Assembly: GCA_029879725.1 (NCBI GenBank)
Contig: JAOUPR010000026.1
Location: 1-43,447, forward strand
From: Gemmatimonadota bacterium
Lineage (GTDB): Bacteria; Gemmatimonadota; Gemmatimonadetes; Longimicrobiales; Gaopeijiaceae
DNA length: 43,447 bases
Reading direction: 5' to 3'
The notes under the pieces are model-generated. The model ran no database searches and had not been told where the DNA came from. It saw nothing but the letters and a program-made list of their open reading frames with translations. The position numbers were made by a program, and so were the translations under genes. This document shows, one piece after another, positions 29,077-37,532 of this stretch; positions within the stretch are counted from its first letter, which is position 1, and each line of letters begins with the position of its first letter.

Positions 29077-32064
29077 TCAGAAGGTCACGTTCAACCGCAC
29101 CAGCCAGCGCCGAGGCTGGGGCATGGTGAGGAAGTCGTTACGCGTGAAATCGGTCTGGGCACCCAGAACCTCGGGATCCTCGCCCTCATAGTCCGTCCAG
29201 AGCATCAGATTCCGGCCACCCACCGTGAGCACGGTGTTGCTGGCTCCGAACCGCTGGGACACGTCCTGGGGCAGCGTGTAGCTCACGCTCAACTCCCGGA
29301 AGCGCACATGGTCGCCCTTCTGATAGTACATGGCGTTCACCGCGGACGCATTCAACGGGGAGCCCGACTCGGTCACGAAGGGTCCGAACCGGCCCAGCCG
29401 CTCTTCGTCGGTGAGGATCTCGTTCCGCCGGATCCACCGCTCGCCGGTACCGAACTGCCGCTCGCGGAACTGGTCGGTGTTGTTGTACAGGACGTAGTCC
29501 TTCATGAAATCGACCTGGGCGTAGATGCGTACCGCGTTGGCCACCGTGAACGTCGAGTTGAAGTTGCCTTCGAATCCCGGATTGGGATTGCCCACGAATT
29601 CCGTGGTATCCGAGACGATGGCCTGGTTCCCGGCCACGTCGTACGAACGGATGGAGTGCGTCCAGTACCCGAACGCAGGGGATCCGGGGACGACGCGATT
29701 GTTCGTGCCGAAGGGTTCGACGTCGCCGAGGTCGGTCACTTCGTTCTTGTTGGTGGAGACGTTGGCCCGCGCGTCCCACGCGAACGAGGAGGACTCGAAG
29801 ACCGTGGCGTGCGCCGAGACCTCCCATCCGCTGTTCTTCAGCTCCCCGATGTTCACGAGGGGATCGGCGTTGAAGCCCAGCGAGGGCGGGAGGGGCCGCT
29901 CCAGGATCAGGTCCGTGGACACCTTGTTGTAATACGTCACCTCGAGTCCGACGCGCTCGTCGAAGAGGCCGGCGTCGAGACCGATCTCGGTCTCGGTGCC
30001 TCGCTCGGGCTTGAGTTCGGCGTTACCCGGATTCTGGGGAAGCACCCCCGACGCCACGTTCGTGGACGTGATGGCGTACGGAGAGGACGAGAACGTGGTG
30101 AGGGACGCACCGGTGCCCGGCGAACGCCCCGTCGACCCCCACACGGTCCGGAGGCGCAGCGTGGAGAACACGCTCCGCATGGCGTCGGGGTAGAACTCCT
30201 CCTCCGAGAGGACGTACGAGAGCCCCACCTTCGGATTGAAGAAGGAGGTCGCCTGCTCACCGAAGGCCGAGTTCTTGTCGATGCGTGCACCGACCTGGAG
30301 GTACAAGCGGTCTCTCCATGCCAGGTCGAGCTGGCTGAAGATCCCTCCTTCACGCTGCTCCGAATACGACTGTCCACCCGTGGTCGTCGCCGCCGCGTTG
30401 ATGCTGTTGGCGGTGTTCGTGGTCAGGCCCTGCCCGGTGGCGTTGGTCAGATCCGTACGCCGGGCGATGGCCTGGCCCCCGAAGGCGAGGTCGGCCACCA
30501 TGTCGTTCATGAAGGTCCAACGCACGCTACCGAGGTAGTCGATGCTGATCTCGTCGCGGTTCTGGCGCGCCTGGCTGATCTGGCCGGAGTTCAACGTGGC
30601 GGTCCCGTACCACCCGATGTCGTTCTTCGGGAAGAACGACTTGGCCTCGGCGCGAGTCATGTCCACACCGGCGCTCAGCCGGTTCCGGAACCAGGGACGG
30701 GGTGTGTAGTTGACGGTGATGACCGGCGTGATCCGCACGGTCATGTTCGTGTTCTCGATGCTCGAGATCGCCTCGACCTGCCGGTTCGTGGCGTACCACC
30801 CGTCGTTCGCCGTTCCCACGGTCCTCGGGCTGCCCAGGAGGGCGCCTCCCAGATACCCGTAGATGTTGTTGTCGTTCTGGGGCATGTCCTGGTCCACCTT
30901 CGCCAGGCCCATGGACCACTCGAGCTTCAGGTCTTCCCGGGGCGTGAAGTCGAAGTTCACGCGGCCCGTGTAACGATTGTACTCGTTGTTGGGGAGCGTT
31001 CCCTGCTCCTGCTCACCGCTGAACGAGAGGAAGTACCCGAAGTTCTGCCCACCGCCTCGCCCGGACCAGGACAGCGTGCTGTTGGTTCCGTCCTGGAGGA
31101 CGTTGTTGCGGAGGAGCGGATTGTCGGAGACGACGGTGCCCACCGGCTGACCGTAGCACATGACCCGGTCGACTCTGGTCACGTCGGTGGCGGAGCACAC
31201 CCCCCAGTTGGACGGAGGCGTCCAATCGGGCTGGATGGTCCCGCGCTCGTACGAGAGCGTCTGCGTGAAGCCGGCGCCCGCCTGACCCCGCTTGGTGCGG
31301 ATCTGGATCACGCCCGCGGATGCGTCGGCCCCGTACAGGGTGGCCGCGGCCGGCCCCTTCACGATTTCGATGGACTCGATATCGTCGGGATTGATGTCGT
31401 TGAGCCGGCTTCCCGCCTGCCCGCCCACGCCGTAGATCTGCGAAGTGCGGGAGTCGGCGCGTACGCCGTCCACGATGAGAAGGGGCTCGTTGGACAACTC
31501 GATGGATGCCGAGCCACGGAGGCGGATGCGCTGCGTGCCGCCCGACGTGCCCGACGAAGTGGTGATGGACACTCCCGTGGTGCGGGACTGCAGGAGGTTC
31601 GCCACGCTCGTGATGGGCGCCACCTCGGAGATGCTCGCCGCGTTCACCGTGGAGACCGACGCGGCCTGCGCACGGCGATCCTGCCTGCCGGCGGTGCCCG
31701 TGACGATGATCTCGTCCAGAGCCACGGCGGAGGTGGCGAGCTCGAAGTCGGCCCGGGACACCTGCCCCGCCGACACGATCACGGTGATGGTCTCGGACCG
31801 ATACCCGATGGTGACGACACGAATCTCCCGCTCTCCCGGAATGACGTTCGGGATGCGGAAGTTCCCCTCGGCATCGGTAAGGGTACCGATCTGGGTGTTC
31901 ACCACGAACACCTGCGCGGCCGGAACGCCGGCGCCTGTCCGCACGTCGACAACCCGTCCCGCCACGCTCCCCTGCTGCGCCTGGACATGTCCCGGCGAGA
32001 AGAGGAGTAATCCCATCACGGCGAAGAACGCCGCGACAGGCTGAGTCAAACGCTTGAAGTTCAT
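29077..32064 (-). CDS. SusC/RagA family TonB-linked outer membrane receptor
   Basis: This is a large TonB-dependent outer membrane transporter of the SusC type. A signal peptide (1-30, ending VQAQ) is followed by a carboxypeptidase-regulatory-like domain (33-110, DAEGNFRIPNVIPGEREI). Next come the link motif LDEIIVTGTAG, the plug (about 125-235, with ESIEIVKGPAAATLYGADAS and GVIQIRTKRG) and a long barrel ending in the aromatic strand RRWLVRLNVTF. Length (995 aa) is normal. The ATG at 32064 has AGGGAG with 8-base spacing; longer in-frame starts run into the leader. The SusD-like gene follows directly. A promoter candidate about 300 bases upstream implies a long leader. Confidence 0.95.
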   Translation of the reverse strand: MNFKRLTQPVAAFFAVMGLLLFSPGHVQAQQGSVAGRVVDVRTGAGVPAAQVFVVNTQIGTLTDAEGNFRIPNVIPGEREIRVVTIGYRSETITVIVSAGQVSRADFELATSAVALDEIIVTGTAGRQDRRAQAASVSTVNAASISEVAPITSVANLLQSRTTGVSITTSSGTSGGTQRIRLRGSASIELSNEPLLIVDGVRADSRTSQIYGVGGQAGSRLNDINPDDIESIEIVKGPAAATLYGADASAGVIQIRTKRGQAGAGFTQTLSYERGTIQPDWTPPSNWGVCSATDVTRVDRVMCYGQPVGTVVSDNPLLRNNVLQDGTNSTLSWSGRGGGQNFGYFLSFSGEQEQGTLPNNEYNRYTGRVNFDFTPREDLKLEWSMGLAKVDQDMPQNDNNIYGYLGGALLGSPRTVGTANDGWYATNRQVEAISSIENTNMTVRITPVITVNYTPRPWFRNRLSAGVDMTRAEAKSFFPKNDIGWYGTATLNSGQISQARQNRDEISIDYLGSVRWTFMNDMVADLAFGGQAIARRTDLTNATGQGLTTNTANSINAAATTTGGQSYSEQREGGIFSQLDLAWRDRLYLQVGARIDKNSAFGEQATSFFNPKVGLSYVLSEEEFYPDAMRSVFSTLRLRTVWGSTGRSPGTGASLTTFSSSPYAITSTNVASGVLPQNPGNAELKPERGTETEIGLDAGLFDERVGLEVTYYNKVSTDLILERPLPPSLGFNADPLVNIGELKNSGWEVSAHATVFESSSFAWDARANVSTNKNEVTDLGDVEPFGTNNRVVPGSPAFGYWTHSIRSYDVAGNQAIVSDTTEFVGNPNPGFEGNFNSTFTVANAVRIYAQVDFMKDYVLYNNTDQFRERQFGTGERWIRRNEILTDEERLGRFGPFVTESGSPLNASAVNAMYYQKGDHVRFRELSVSYTLPQDVSQRFGASNTVLTVGGRNLMLWTDYEGEDPEVLGAQTDFTRNDFLTMPQPRRWLVRLNVTF

Positions 32065-32157
32065 CCGATTCTCCCTCGAAGAGAACACCTTCTTGGAACG
32101 TTTCCCGACCTCCACCCGACCCCACTCCGCCCGACGGTTCCCGCTCCTGGTTGATCT

Positions 32158-32183
32158 CCCCCTGCCGAGATGTCGGCGGGGGG
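32158..32183 (-). promoter_or_regulatory. 11-bp hairpin in SusC leader
   Basis: CCCCCCGCCGA and TCGGCAGGGGG pair on the minus strand with a 4-base loop (CATC). No T run follows, so it is not an obvious terminator. It would fold in the message about 95 bases before the SusC start codon. Confidence 0.45.
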
Positions 32184-32362
32184 TACTGCCCGAACACACG
32201 TCAGACGTCGACCTCGATAAGCCCTCTCCCGTTGGAGTACACACAAGCCGTGCGGGATCCGCTTCGGACGTGCCACGAGCCGGTACGGAGAGACGTCCGG
32301 ACCGGGGCCACGAAGCTTCGCTTCCGCAGCAGATCTCCCTAGCCTTCATAGTGCATGCGCAT

Positions 32363-32392
32363 TGGATAACGTGGAGTCGGATGCCGTGTCAA
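32363..32392 (-). promoter_or_regulatory. sigma70-type promoter for SusC/SusD unit
   Basis: On the minus strand a perfect TTGACA (32387-32392) is separated by 18 bases from TATCCA (32363-32368). Transcription would begin near 32356, giving a leader of roughly 290 bases. Confidence 0.5.
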
Positions 32393-32478
32393 GCTTGATC
32401 GCGCCGGGGGTCGGAGGCCGTCCTCAGAAGCCGTGATCGGGGGGAGGGCTCGGGCCATCTCCATGCGACTCAGGATCC

Positions 32479-33123
32479 CTACATGCTGATCACGTACGGG
32501 AACCAGCTCGCCACGGGCTCGCCGCCCTTCATGGCCGGACGAAACACCCACTCGGCGGCCTCGTTGATGAGGCGGCGGTTGAAGTCCCGGTCCCGGGTGG
32601 GTGGGTTCAGGCGGGTGGAATCGGCGACCACGCGCCCCGCTTCGTCCACGAAGACCCACACCTCCACGCTGGTCCCCCGCAGATTCCGGTTCGCGGGCGG
32701 GATGATCATCCCGCGCGGAGACGGCGGCTGGAGACGGAAGAGACCCTCGTCCGCATTGCCTCCATCTCCCCGCCCGGTACCCTCGGGGAGCCCCGCCTCC
32801 ATCGCCGCACCCGGCGCGTCGCCCATGGCGGCGGCGGCGTCCACGGCCACCTCCGGCTCGAATTCCGGTGGATCCAGCTCCGTGAGCGTGGGAAGGGGCA
32901 CGGGCGGCGGCACGATGGGAAGCGAGGGAGGCGTCCGGAGGTTCATGGCCTGCATCCCCCCCCGGGCCGCGAACCGGTCCCCGGACCGTGGCCCCGCCGC
33001 CGCGAACGGAGAGGGAGGGATCACCTGTCCACGCCATCCCAGGAACAGCAGCGCGTGGAGGCCGACGGACACGAGGATGGCCACACGCCAGAGCGTCCGC
33101 TCGTGGCGTCTTCTTTCTCCCAC
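32479..33123 (-). CDS. TonB family energy-transducing protein (214 aa)
   Basis: TonB proteins couple the inner-membrane proton gradient to outer membrane receptors. One N-terminal membrane segment (VAILVSVGLHALLFLGW) is followed by a proline-rich periplasmic stretch (LPIVPPPVPLPTLTELDPPEFEPE). A C-terminal TonB box-binding domain follows (TSVEVWVFVDEAGRVV, then LINEAAEWVFRPAMKGGEPV). The start is uncertain: GTG 33123 has GAGG with 5-base spacing, and GTG 33150 is nine codons earlier. It lies just upstream of the SusC/SusD unit on the same strand, with a separate promoter between them, and probably energises one or both SusC receptors here. No exbB or exbD is in the window. Confidence 0.85.
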   Translation of the reverse strand: MGERRRHERTLWRVAILVSVGLHALLFLGWRGQVIPPSPFAAAGPRSGDRFAARGGMQAMNLRTPPSLPIVPPPVPLPTLTELDPPEFEPEVAVDAAAAMGDAPGAAMEAGLPEGTGRGDGGNADEGLFRLQPPSPRGMIIPPANRNLRGTSVEVWVFVDEAGRVVADSTRLNPPTRDRDFNRRLINEAAEWVFRPAMKGGEPVASWFPYVISM

Positions 33124-33318
33124 CGATGCCTCGTGTCTGCCGGCCGTCACCCTCGATCCCCCGAACGTCCGCGGTTGGATCCACCCGAGAACCCCTACAC
33201 AATACTGGTAACACCCGGGGATGGTTTCCCCGATACCTTCCACGCCTTGCCCGGTGCGATGCGCCCGGACAACTTCGTGACTGTCGAATCCACTTCCCCT
33301 GCGTGAGCGACCTCCTCC

Positions 33319-34245
33319 ATGCCGGACGGCGACAGCACGAGCTCCGACCCCGGCGTGATCAGGCCCATCCCGGGACGGCCGGCGCGTACGGGTCCCGGTG
33401 CTTTCTACGAGCTCACCAAGCCCGGCATCACCGGATACGTCATGATCACCGCCGGCGCCGGCGCGTACGTGGCGACCCACGGCCAACTCCCCATGGCCAC
33501 GGCCATCCACACCATGGTGGGCACGGGTCTCGCCACGGGGGGAGCACTGGCGCTCAACCAGTACGTGGAGCGGGAGGTGGACGCCGTCATGGTCCGGACC
33601 CGCGTCCGGCCCATTCCATCCGGGCGCGTGGACGCCCTGCACGCCCTGGCATTCGGCGGGGCGATGCTCTGGCTGGGGCTGACGTACCTGATCCTGCTGG
33701 TCGGGTGGCTCCCGGCGGCGCTGGTGGCGCTGTCGGGTGCCATCTACCACGGGGTCTATACACCGCTCAAGACGCGTTCCTACCTCGCGACGCTCTCCGG
33801 AGCCGTGCCGGGCGCCCTCCCCGCGCTCATCGGCTGGGGAGCGGCCACGGGAAGGATCGAGGCGGGAGGAGTCGCCCTGTTCGCCATCGCCTACCTCTGG
33901 CAACTCCCCCACGTGATGGGGCTGGGGTGGATGCTCCGGGAAGATTATGCACGGGTGGGCTTCAAGCTCCTCCCCCGCCCCGAGGGCGACGGGCGGGTGG
34001 TGGCCCGCCACATGGTGGCGTACGCGGCGCTCCTGGTACCGGCGAGCGCGCTACCGTCGATCCTCGGGTACACGGGCCCCGTGTTCCTGGTGGGCGCCCT
34101 GGCGGCGAGCACGGCGTTCCTGGGAGTGTGCGTGAGAGCGTTGCCGGCCGTGAATGATCGCTCGGCGCGGCGGGTGTTCTTCTCTTCCCTCCTGTACCAC
34201 CCGGTGCTGCTGGTCTTCATCCTCCTGGACACGCTCCCGGGCTGA
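33319..34245 (+). CDS. ctaB: protoheme IX farnesyltransferase (heme O synthase)
   Basis: This inner-membrane UbiA-family prenyltransferase converts heme b to heme O for cytochrome oxidases. The N-terminal YELTKPGITGYVMITAGAGA, the prenyl-diphosphate site ALNQYVEREVDAVMVRTRVR, the PIPSGRV motif, YTPLKTRSYLATLSGAVPG and LPHVMGLGW identify CtaB rather than other UbiA enzymes. About eight to nine membrane segments are visible. The ATG at 33319 has no ribosome site; CCTCCTCC precedes it. It diverges from tonB. No oxidase subunits or heme A synthase are nearby, so it is isolated from its pathway here. Length is 308 aa. Confidence 0.92.
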   Translation: MPDGDSTSSDPGVIRPIPGRPARTGPGAFYELTKPGITGYVMITAGAGAYVATHGQLPMATAIHTMVGTGLATGGALALNQYVEREVDAVMVRTRVRPIPSGRVDALHALAFGGAMLWLGLTYLILLVGWLPAALVALSGAIYHGVYTPLKTRSYLATLSGAVPGALPALIGWGAATGRIEAGGVALFAIAYLWQLPHVMGLGWMLREDYARVGFKLLPRPEGDGRVVARHMVAYAALLVPASALPSILGYTGPVFLVGALAASTAFLGVCVRALPAVNDRSARRVFFSSLLYHPVLLVFILLDTLPG

Positions 34246-34502
34246 CCGACGCCCCTCCCACCGTGGGCCGCACCAGGTTCACGTGGAGGGCCCCCGCCGG
34301 GGACCCGCGCACGGGTATTCGACTCCTCTCGCAGGACCGGCCACCGAGGTTGGATCCATAGTATATGCGATCAAAATCCATTCTCATTCTTGCGCACTTC
34401 TAAATACCGGGTTATTCAAGACCGTTGCGCCCCTGGTCTCGGGGGGCCGGGGAAGGATGGGAGGGGAGGGCGGTTCACCGTACAATTGCAGGAGGTACCA
34501 CG

Positions 34503-37484
34503 ATGTTGAGACATTTGGTTCGATCCTCCAACCGGCTGGGCGCATGCGGCGCCCTGCTTCTGGTCGGGGCGCTGATTCCAGCCTCCGTGGCGGCACAGAC
34601 CGGGATGATCACCGGCTCCGTGCAGGCCGCGACGACGGGGCAGCCCGTCAATGGTGCACAGGTCACCATCGAGGGAACGACCCGCGGCGCGTTGACCAAC
34701 GCGAGCGGTCGGTTCCTCATCACCAACGTGCAGCCCGGGACGTACAACGTTCAGATCGTGTACGTGGGATACGGAAGCCAGACGCGGGAAGTCACGGTAT
34801 CCGGCGGGGAGACCGCGGTCGTGGACTTCCAGCTTTCCGTGTCGGCGGTCTCGTTGGACGAGATCGTGGTGACGGGCACCGCGGGCGCGGTGGAGCGCCG
34901 CAAGATCGGCGTGTCGCTCGCCTCCATGGACATGGCCCAGATCCAGGAAGCCCAGCCCATGACGGCGTTCGGGCAGGCGCTGGAAGGCCGCATTCCCGGC
35001 CTCCGCTCCATCGGAACCGTGGGCGGCGTGGGCGCCACCCGTGAGCTCCGCATCCGGGGCACGGACAGCTTCTCCCTGGGCCAGCGCCCGGTGGTCTACA
35101 TCGACGGCGTCCGCGTGGACGGCGGCGGTGGGGAGTGGGGAGACGACGCAGGAGGCAGTTCCACCTGCTGCGCCTTCTCCGGCGGCGCGGGTGAAGACCG
35201 CCTTTCCGACCTGAACCCCGACGAGATCGACCGCGTCGAGGTCATCAAGGGCCCGGCGGCGGCGACGCTCTACGGCTCCGAGGCCTCCGGCGGCGTGATC
35301 CAGATCTTCACGAAGCGCGGCCGCAACAACAGCCCGGCCAACTTCAGCCTCACTTCCTCCCTCGGGTTCAATCGCCACCGGGAGAATTTCCCCACCCACA
35401 TGCGGTCCGAACTCCAGATCAAGGGTCCGGACGGCTTCGTGGCATGGGACCCGAACGAGACCCTCATCGAGAACGGTCTCATCAACAGCTATGACCTGAC
35501 GGTGGACGGCGGCGGCGAGGCCGTGACGTACTTCGTCTCCGCGGGCTTCAACTATGAAGAGGGATCGGTCAAGCCCAACGACCAGAAGCGCGGCAACCTG
35601 CGCGTGAACCTCAACTGGTCTGTGGGAGACAACCTCACCATCGGTGTGGCCTCGGGATACGTGCGGAACCGGATCTATGCCCTCCAGTCGGGGAACAACT
35701 GGCTGGGGATCTACACCAACGCACTGCTGAGCAATCCGCGCAACGCCACGGCCGACGCGCCGTACGGCGGCGGGCTGGACGTGACGGTGGAGGATTCCAA
35801 GGCGATCTCCACGTACTCGGACACGGATCGCTGGACCGGCTCCGTGACCATGACCTACAATCCGCTCCCCAACTTCACGCACAAGGCCACCATCGGCCTG
35901 GACGCGGTGAACGACCAGAAGACGCGGATTCTCCCCTTCGGACGCCATTACACGTACATCGGTAAGAACGGGGAACGGAACATCGGGTATCGCAGCGCGC
36001 GTAAGTTCACCGCCGACTACCTGGCGAACCTGGACTACGACCTCCCCATCCTGGGCGGGCTGCCGGGCAGCTTCGCCTTCGGCGGACAGGCATACTGGGA
36101 CGTGGCGTCCCTCTCCATGGCCACCGGGAAGGACTATGCGGCCACAGGAGTGACCACGGTGGGCGGCGGCGCCCGCACCTTCGGTGGTGAGACCTTCGAG
36201 GAAGAGGTCAACATCGGGGCGTTCGCCCAGAACCGCTTCGATCTCGGCAACCTCTTCGTCACCGCCGCGGTGCGCATCGACGGCAACAGCGCGTTCGGTG
36301 AGAACTACGGCTTCCAGGTCTACCCCAAGGCCGATGCCGCGTACAACCTTCCGTCCGACGCCCTTCCGGGATTCGTCAGCAGCGTCAAGCTGCGCGGTGC
36401 GGTGGGGATGGCCGGCAAGGCCCCCGGGGCGTTCGACCAGTTCCGGACCTACGACTCCAACACGGTCCTGGACGATCAACCGGGCGTGATTCCGTATAAC
36501 CCCGGAAACACGGATCTGCAGCCCGAAAACAAGACCGAGTACGAAGCAGGAATCGAACTCGGCCTGTTTGACAGTCGCGTGGGAATCGACGCCACGTTCT
36601 ACAATGCCACGACCAAGAACGCCCTGCTGGAGATTCCATTCCCTCCGAGCTTGGGCTTCCAGGACGAGCAGCTCCAGAACGTAGGGAGGATCCTCAACCG
36701 CGGCATCGAGGTGAGTGTCAATTCCACCATCCTGGACCGCAGCAGCTTTCGCTGGGCCACGATGGTCAATTACGAGTGGAACCACAACGAAGTCCTGGAC
36801 CTGGGTGCCACCGCGGTATCGGACTCCCTCCCGATCTACGACCCCGACGGCGGGAACACCCCCATCGGCTGGGACTACCACGAGCGCCTTGGCGGGTTCC
36901 GCACAGGGTATCCCGTGGGAACGTTCGTTTCGCGCATGATCGTGGGATGGGATGAGACTTCCCGCGCCCACATCCGCTCCACCTACGCGGCATATCTCGG
37001 GAAGCTCTTCCCTGGGCACCTGGCCTCGTGGAACAACGACTTCGCGTTGGGGCAGTCCCTCCGTCTCAACGTCCAGTTCCGCGGGGAGTGGGGCGCGGTC
37101 ATGGCCAACAGCGACCGGTCCTACGGCGTGCGGCAGTACGCCTACGACGAATACAACAGGCATCTGGACGCCAACGGTGATCCCACGCCGGCGGCCGACT
37201 CGGTGCTGAACTACATGCGGCTGGTCACGCCGGCCGACTCACGGGACAACATCCGCCTCCAGGAGCTCTCGCTCAGCTATCAGCTCCCGGAAAGCATCAC
37301 AACCGCCCTGGGACTCGATCGTTCGTCGCTGACCCTGGCGGGATACAACCTCTACTGGTGGGACCACTGCAACTGCCCCGACCCGAACCAGCAGTACCAG
37401 GGTGGAGCGGACTTCAGCACTAGCCCCTTCCTCGGACTTCCACAGCCGAGGCGGTTCCTGTTGTCATTCAGGACAAGGTTCTAG
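34503..37484 (+). CDS. SusC/RagA family TonB-linked outer membrane receptor (second pair)
   Basis: This is the second SusC-type transporter. A signal peptide (1-31, ending SVAAQ) precedes a carboxypeptidase-regulatory-like domain (NASGRFLITNVQPGTYNVQI). The link motif SLDEIVVTGTAG, the plug (RVEVIKGPAAATLYGSEASG, GVIQIFTKRG) and a long barrel ending RRFLLSFRTRF follow. Two unusual cysteine groups stand out: an adjacent pair TCCAF in the plug and HCNCPD near the last strands. The ATG at 34503 has AGGAGGT with 6-base spacing. It is followed by its own SusD partner after 48 bases. Length is 993 aa, similar to the first SusC; the barrels differ in sequence, so the substrates probably differ. Confidence 0.95.
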   Translation: MLRHLVRSSNRLGACGALLLVGALIPASVAAQTGMITGSVQAATTGQPVNGAQVTIEGTTRGALTNASGRFLITNVQPGTYNVQIVYVGYGSQTREVTVSGGETAVVDFQLSVSAVSLDEIVVTGTAGAVERRKIGVSLASMDMAQIQEAQPMTAFGQALEGRIPGLRSIGTVGGVGATRELRIRGTDSFSLGQRPVVYIDGVRVDGGGGEWGDDAGGSSTCCAFSGGAGEDRLSDLNPDEIDRVEVIKGPAAATLYGSEASGGVIQIFTKRGRNNSPANFSLTSSLGFNRHRENFPTHMRSELQIKGPDGFVAWDPNETLIENGLINSYDLTVDGGGEAVTYFVSAGFNYEEGSVKPNDQKRGNLRVNLNWSVGDNLTIGVASGYVRNRIYALQSGNNWLGIYTNALLSNPRNATADAPYGGGLDVTVEDSKAISTYSDTDRWTGSVTMTYNPLPNFTHKATIGLDAVNDQKTRILPFGRHYTYIGKNGERNIGYRSARKFTADYLANLDYDLPILGGLPGSFAFGGQAYWDVASLSMATGKDYAATGVTTVGGGARTFGGETFEEEVNIGAFAQNRFDLGNLFVTAAVRIDGNSAFGENYGFQVYPKADAAYNLPSDALPGFVSSVKLRGAVGMAGKAPGAFDQFRTYDSNTVLDDQPGVIPYNPGNTDLQPENKTEYEAGIELGLFDSRVGIDATFYNATTKNALLEIPFPPSLGFQDEQLQNVGRILNRGIEVSVNSTILDRSSFRWATMVNYEWNHNEVLDLGATAVSDSLPIYDPDGGNTPIGWDYHERLGGFRTGYPVGTFVSRMIVGWDETSRAHIRSTYAAYLGKLFPGHLASWNNDFALGQSLRLNVQFRGEWGAVMANSDRSYGVRQYAYDEYNRHLDANGDPTPAADSVLNYMRLVTPADSRDNIRLQELSLSYQLPESITTALGLDRSSLTLAGYNLYWWDHCNCPDPNQQYQGGADFSTSPFLGLPQPRRFLLSFRTRF

Positions 37485-37532
37485 GCCATGAGTCAGATCA
37501 CACCTGGAACTCACGAAACTGAGAGGAAGTTG

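Larger units (their letters stand above)
32065..32478 (-). other. long leader/intergenic region upstream of SusC (414 bp)
   Basis: This gap between the tonB-like stop (32479) and the SusC start (32064) holds a promoter candidate (32363-32392) and a perfect 11-bp hairpin (32158-32183). I see no credible open reading frame on either strand. Confidence 0.5.

Noticed and set aside
29308..32010. 900-codon open frame on the plus strand
   Set aside because: It is antisense to the first SusC gene and has no recognisable domain or ribosome site.
34416..37163. 915-codon open frame on the minus strand
   Set aside because: It is antisense to the second SusC gene, whose plug and barrel motifs are intact.
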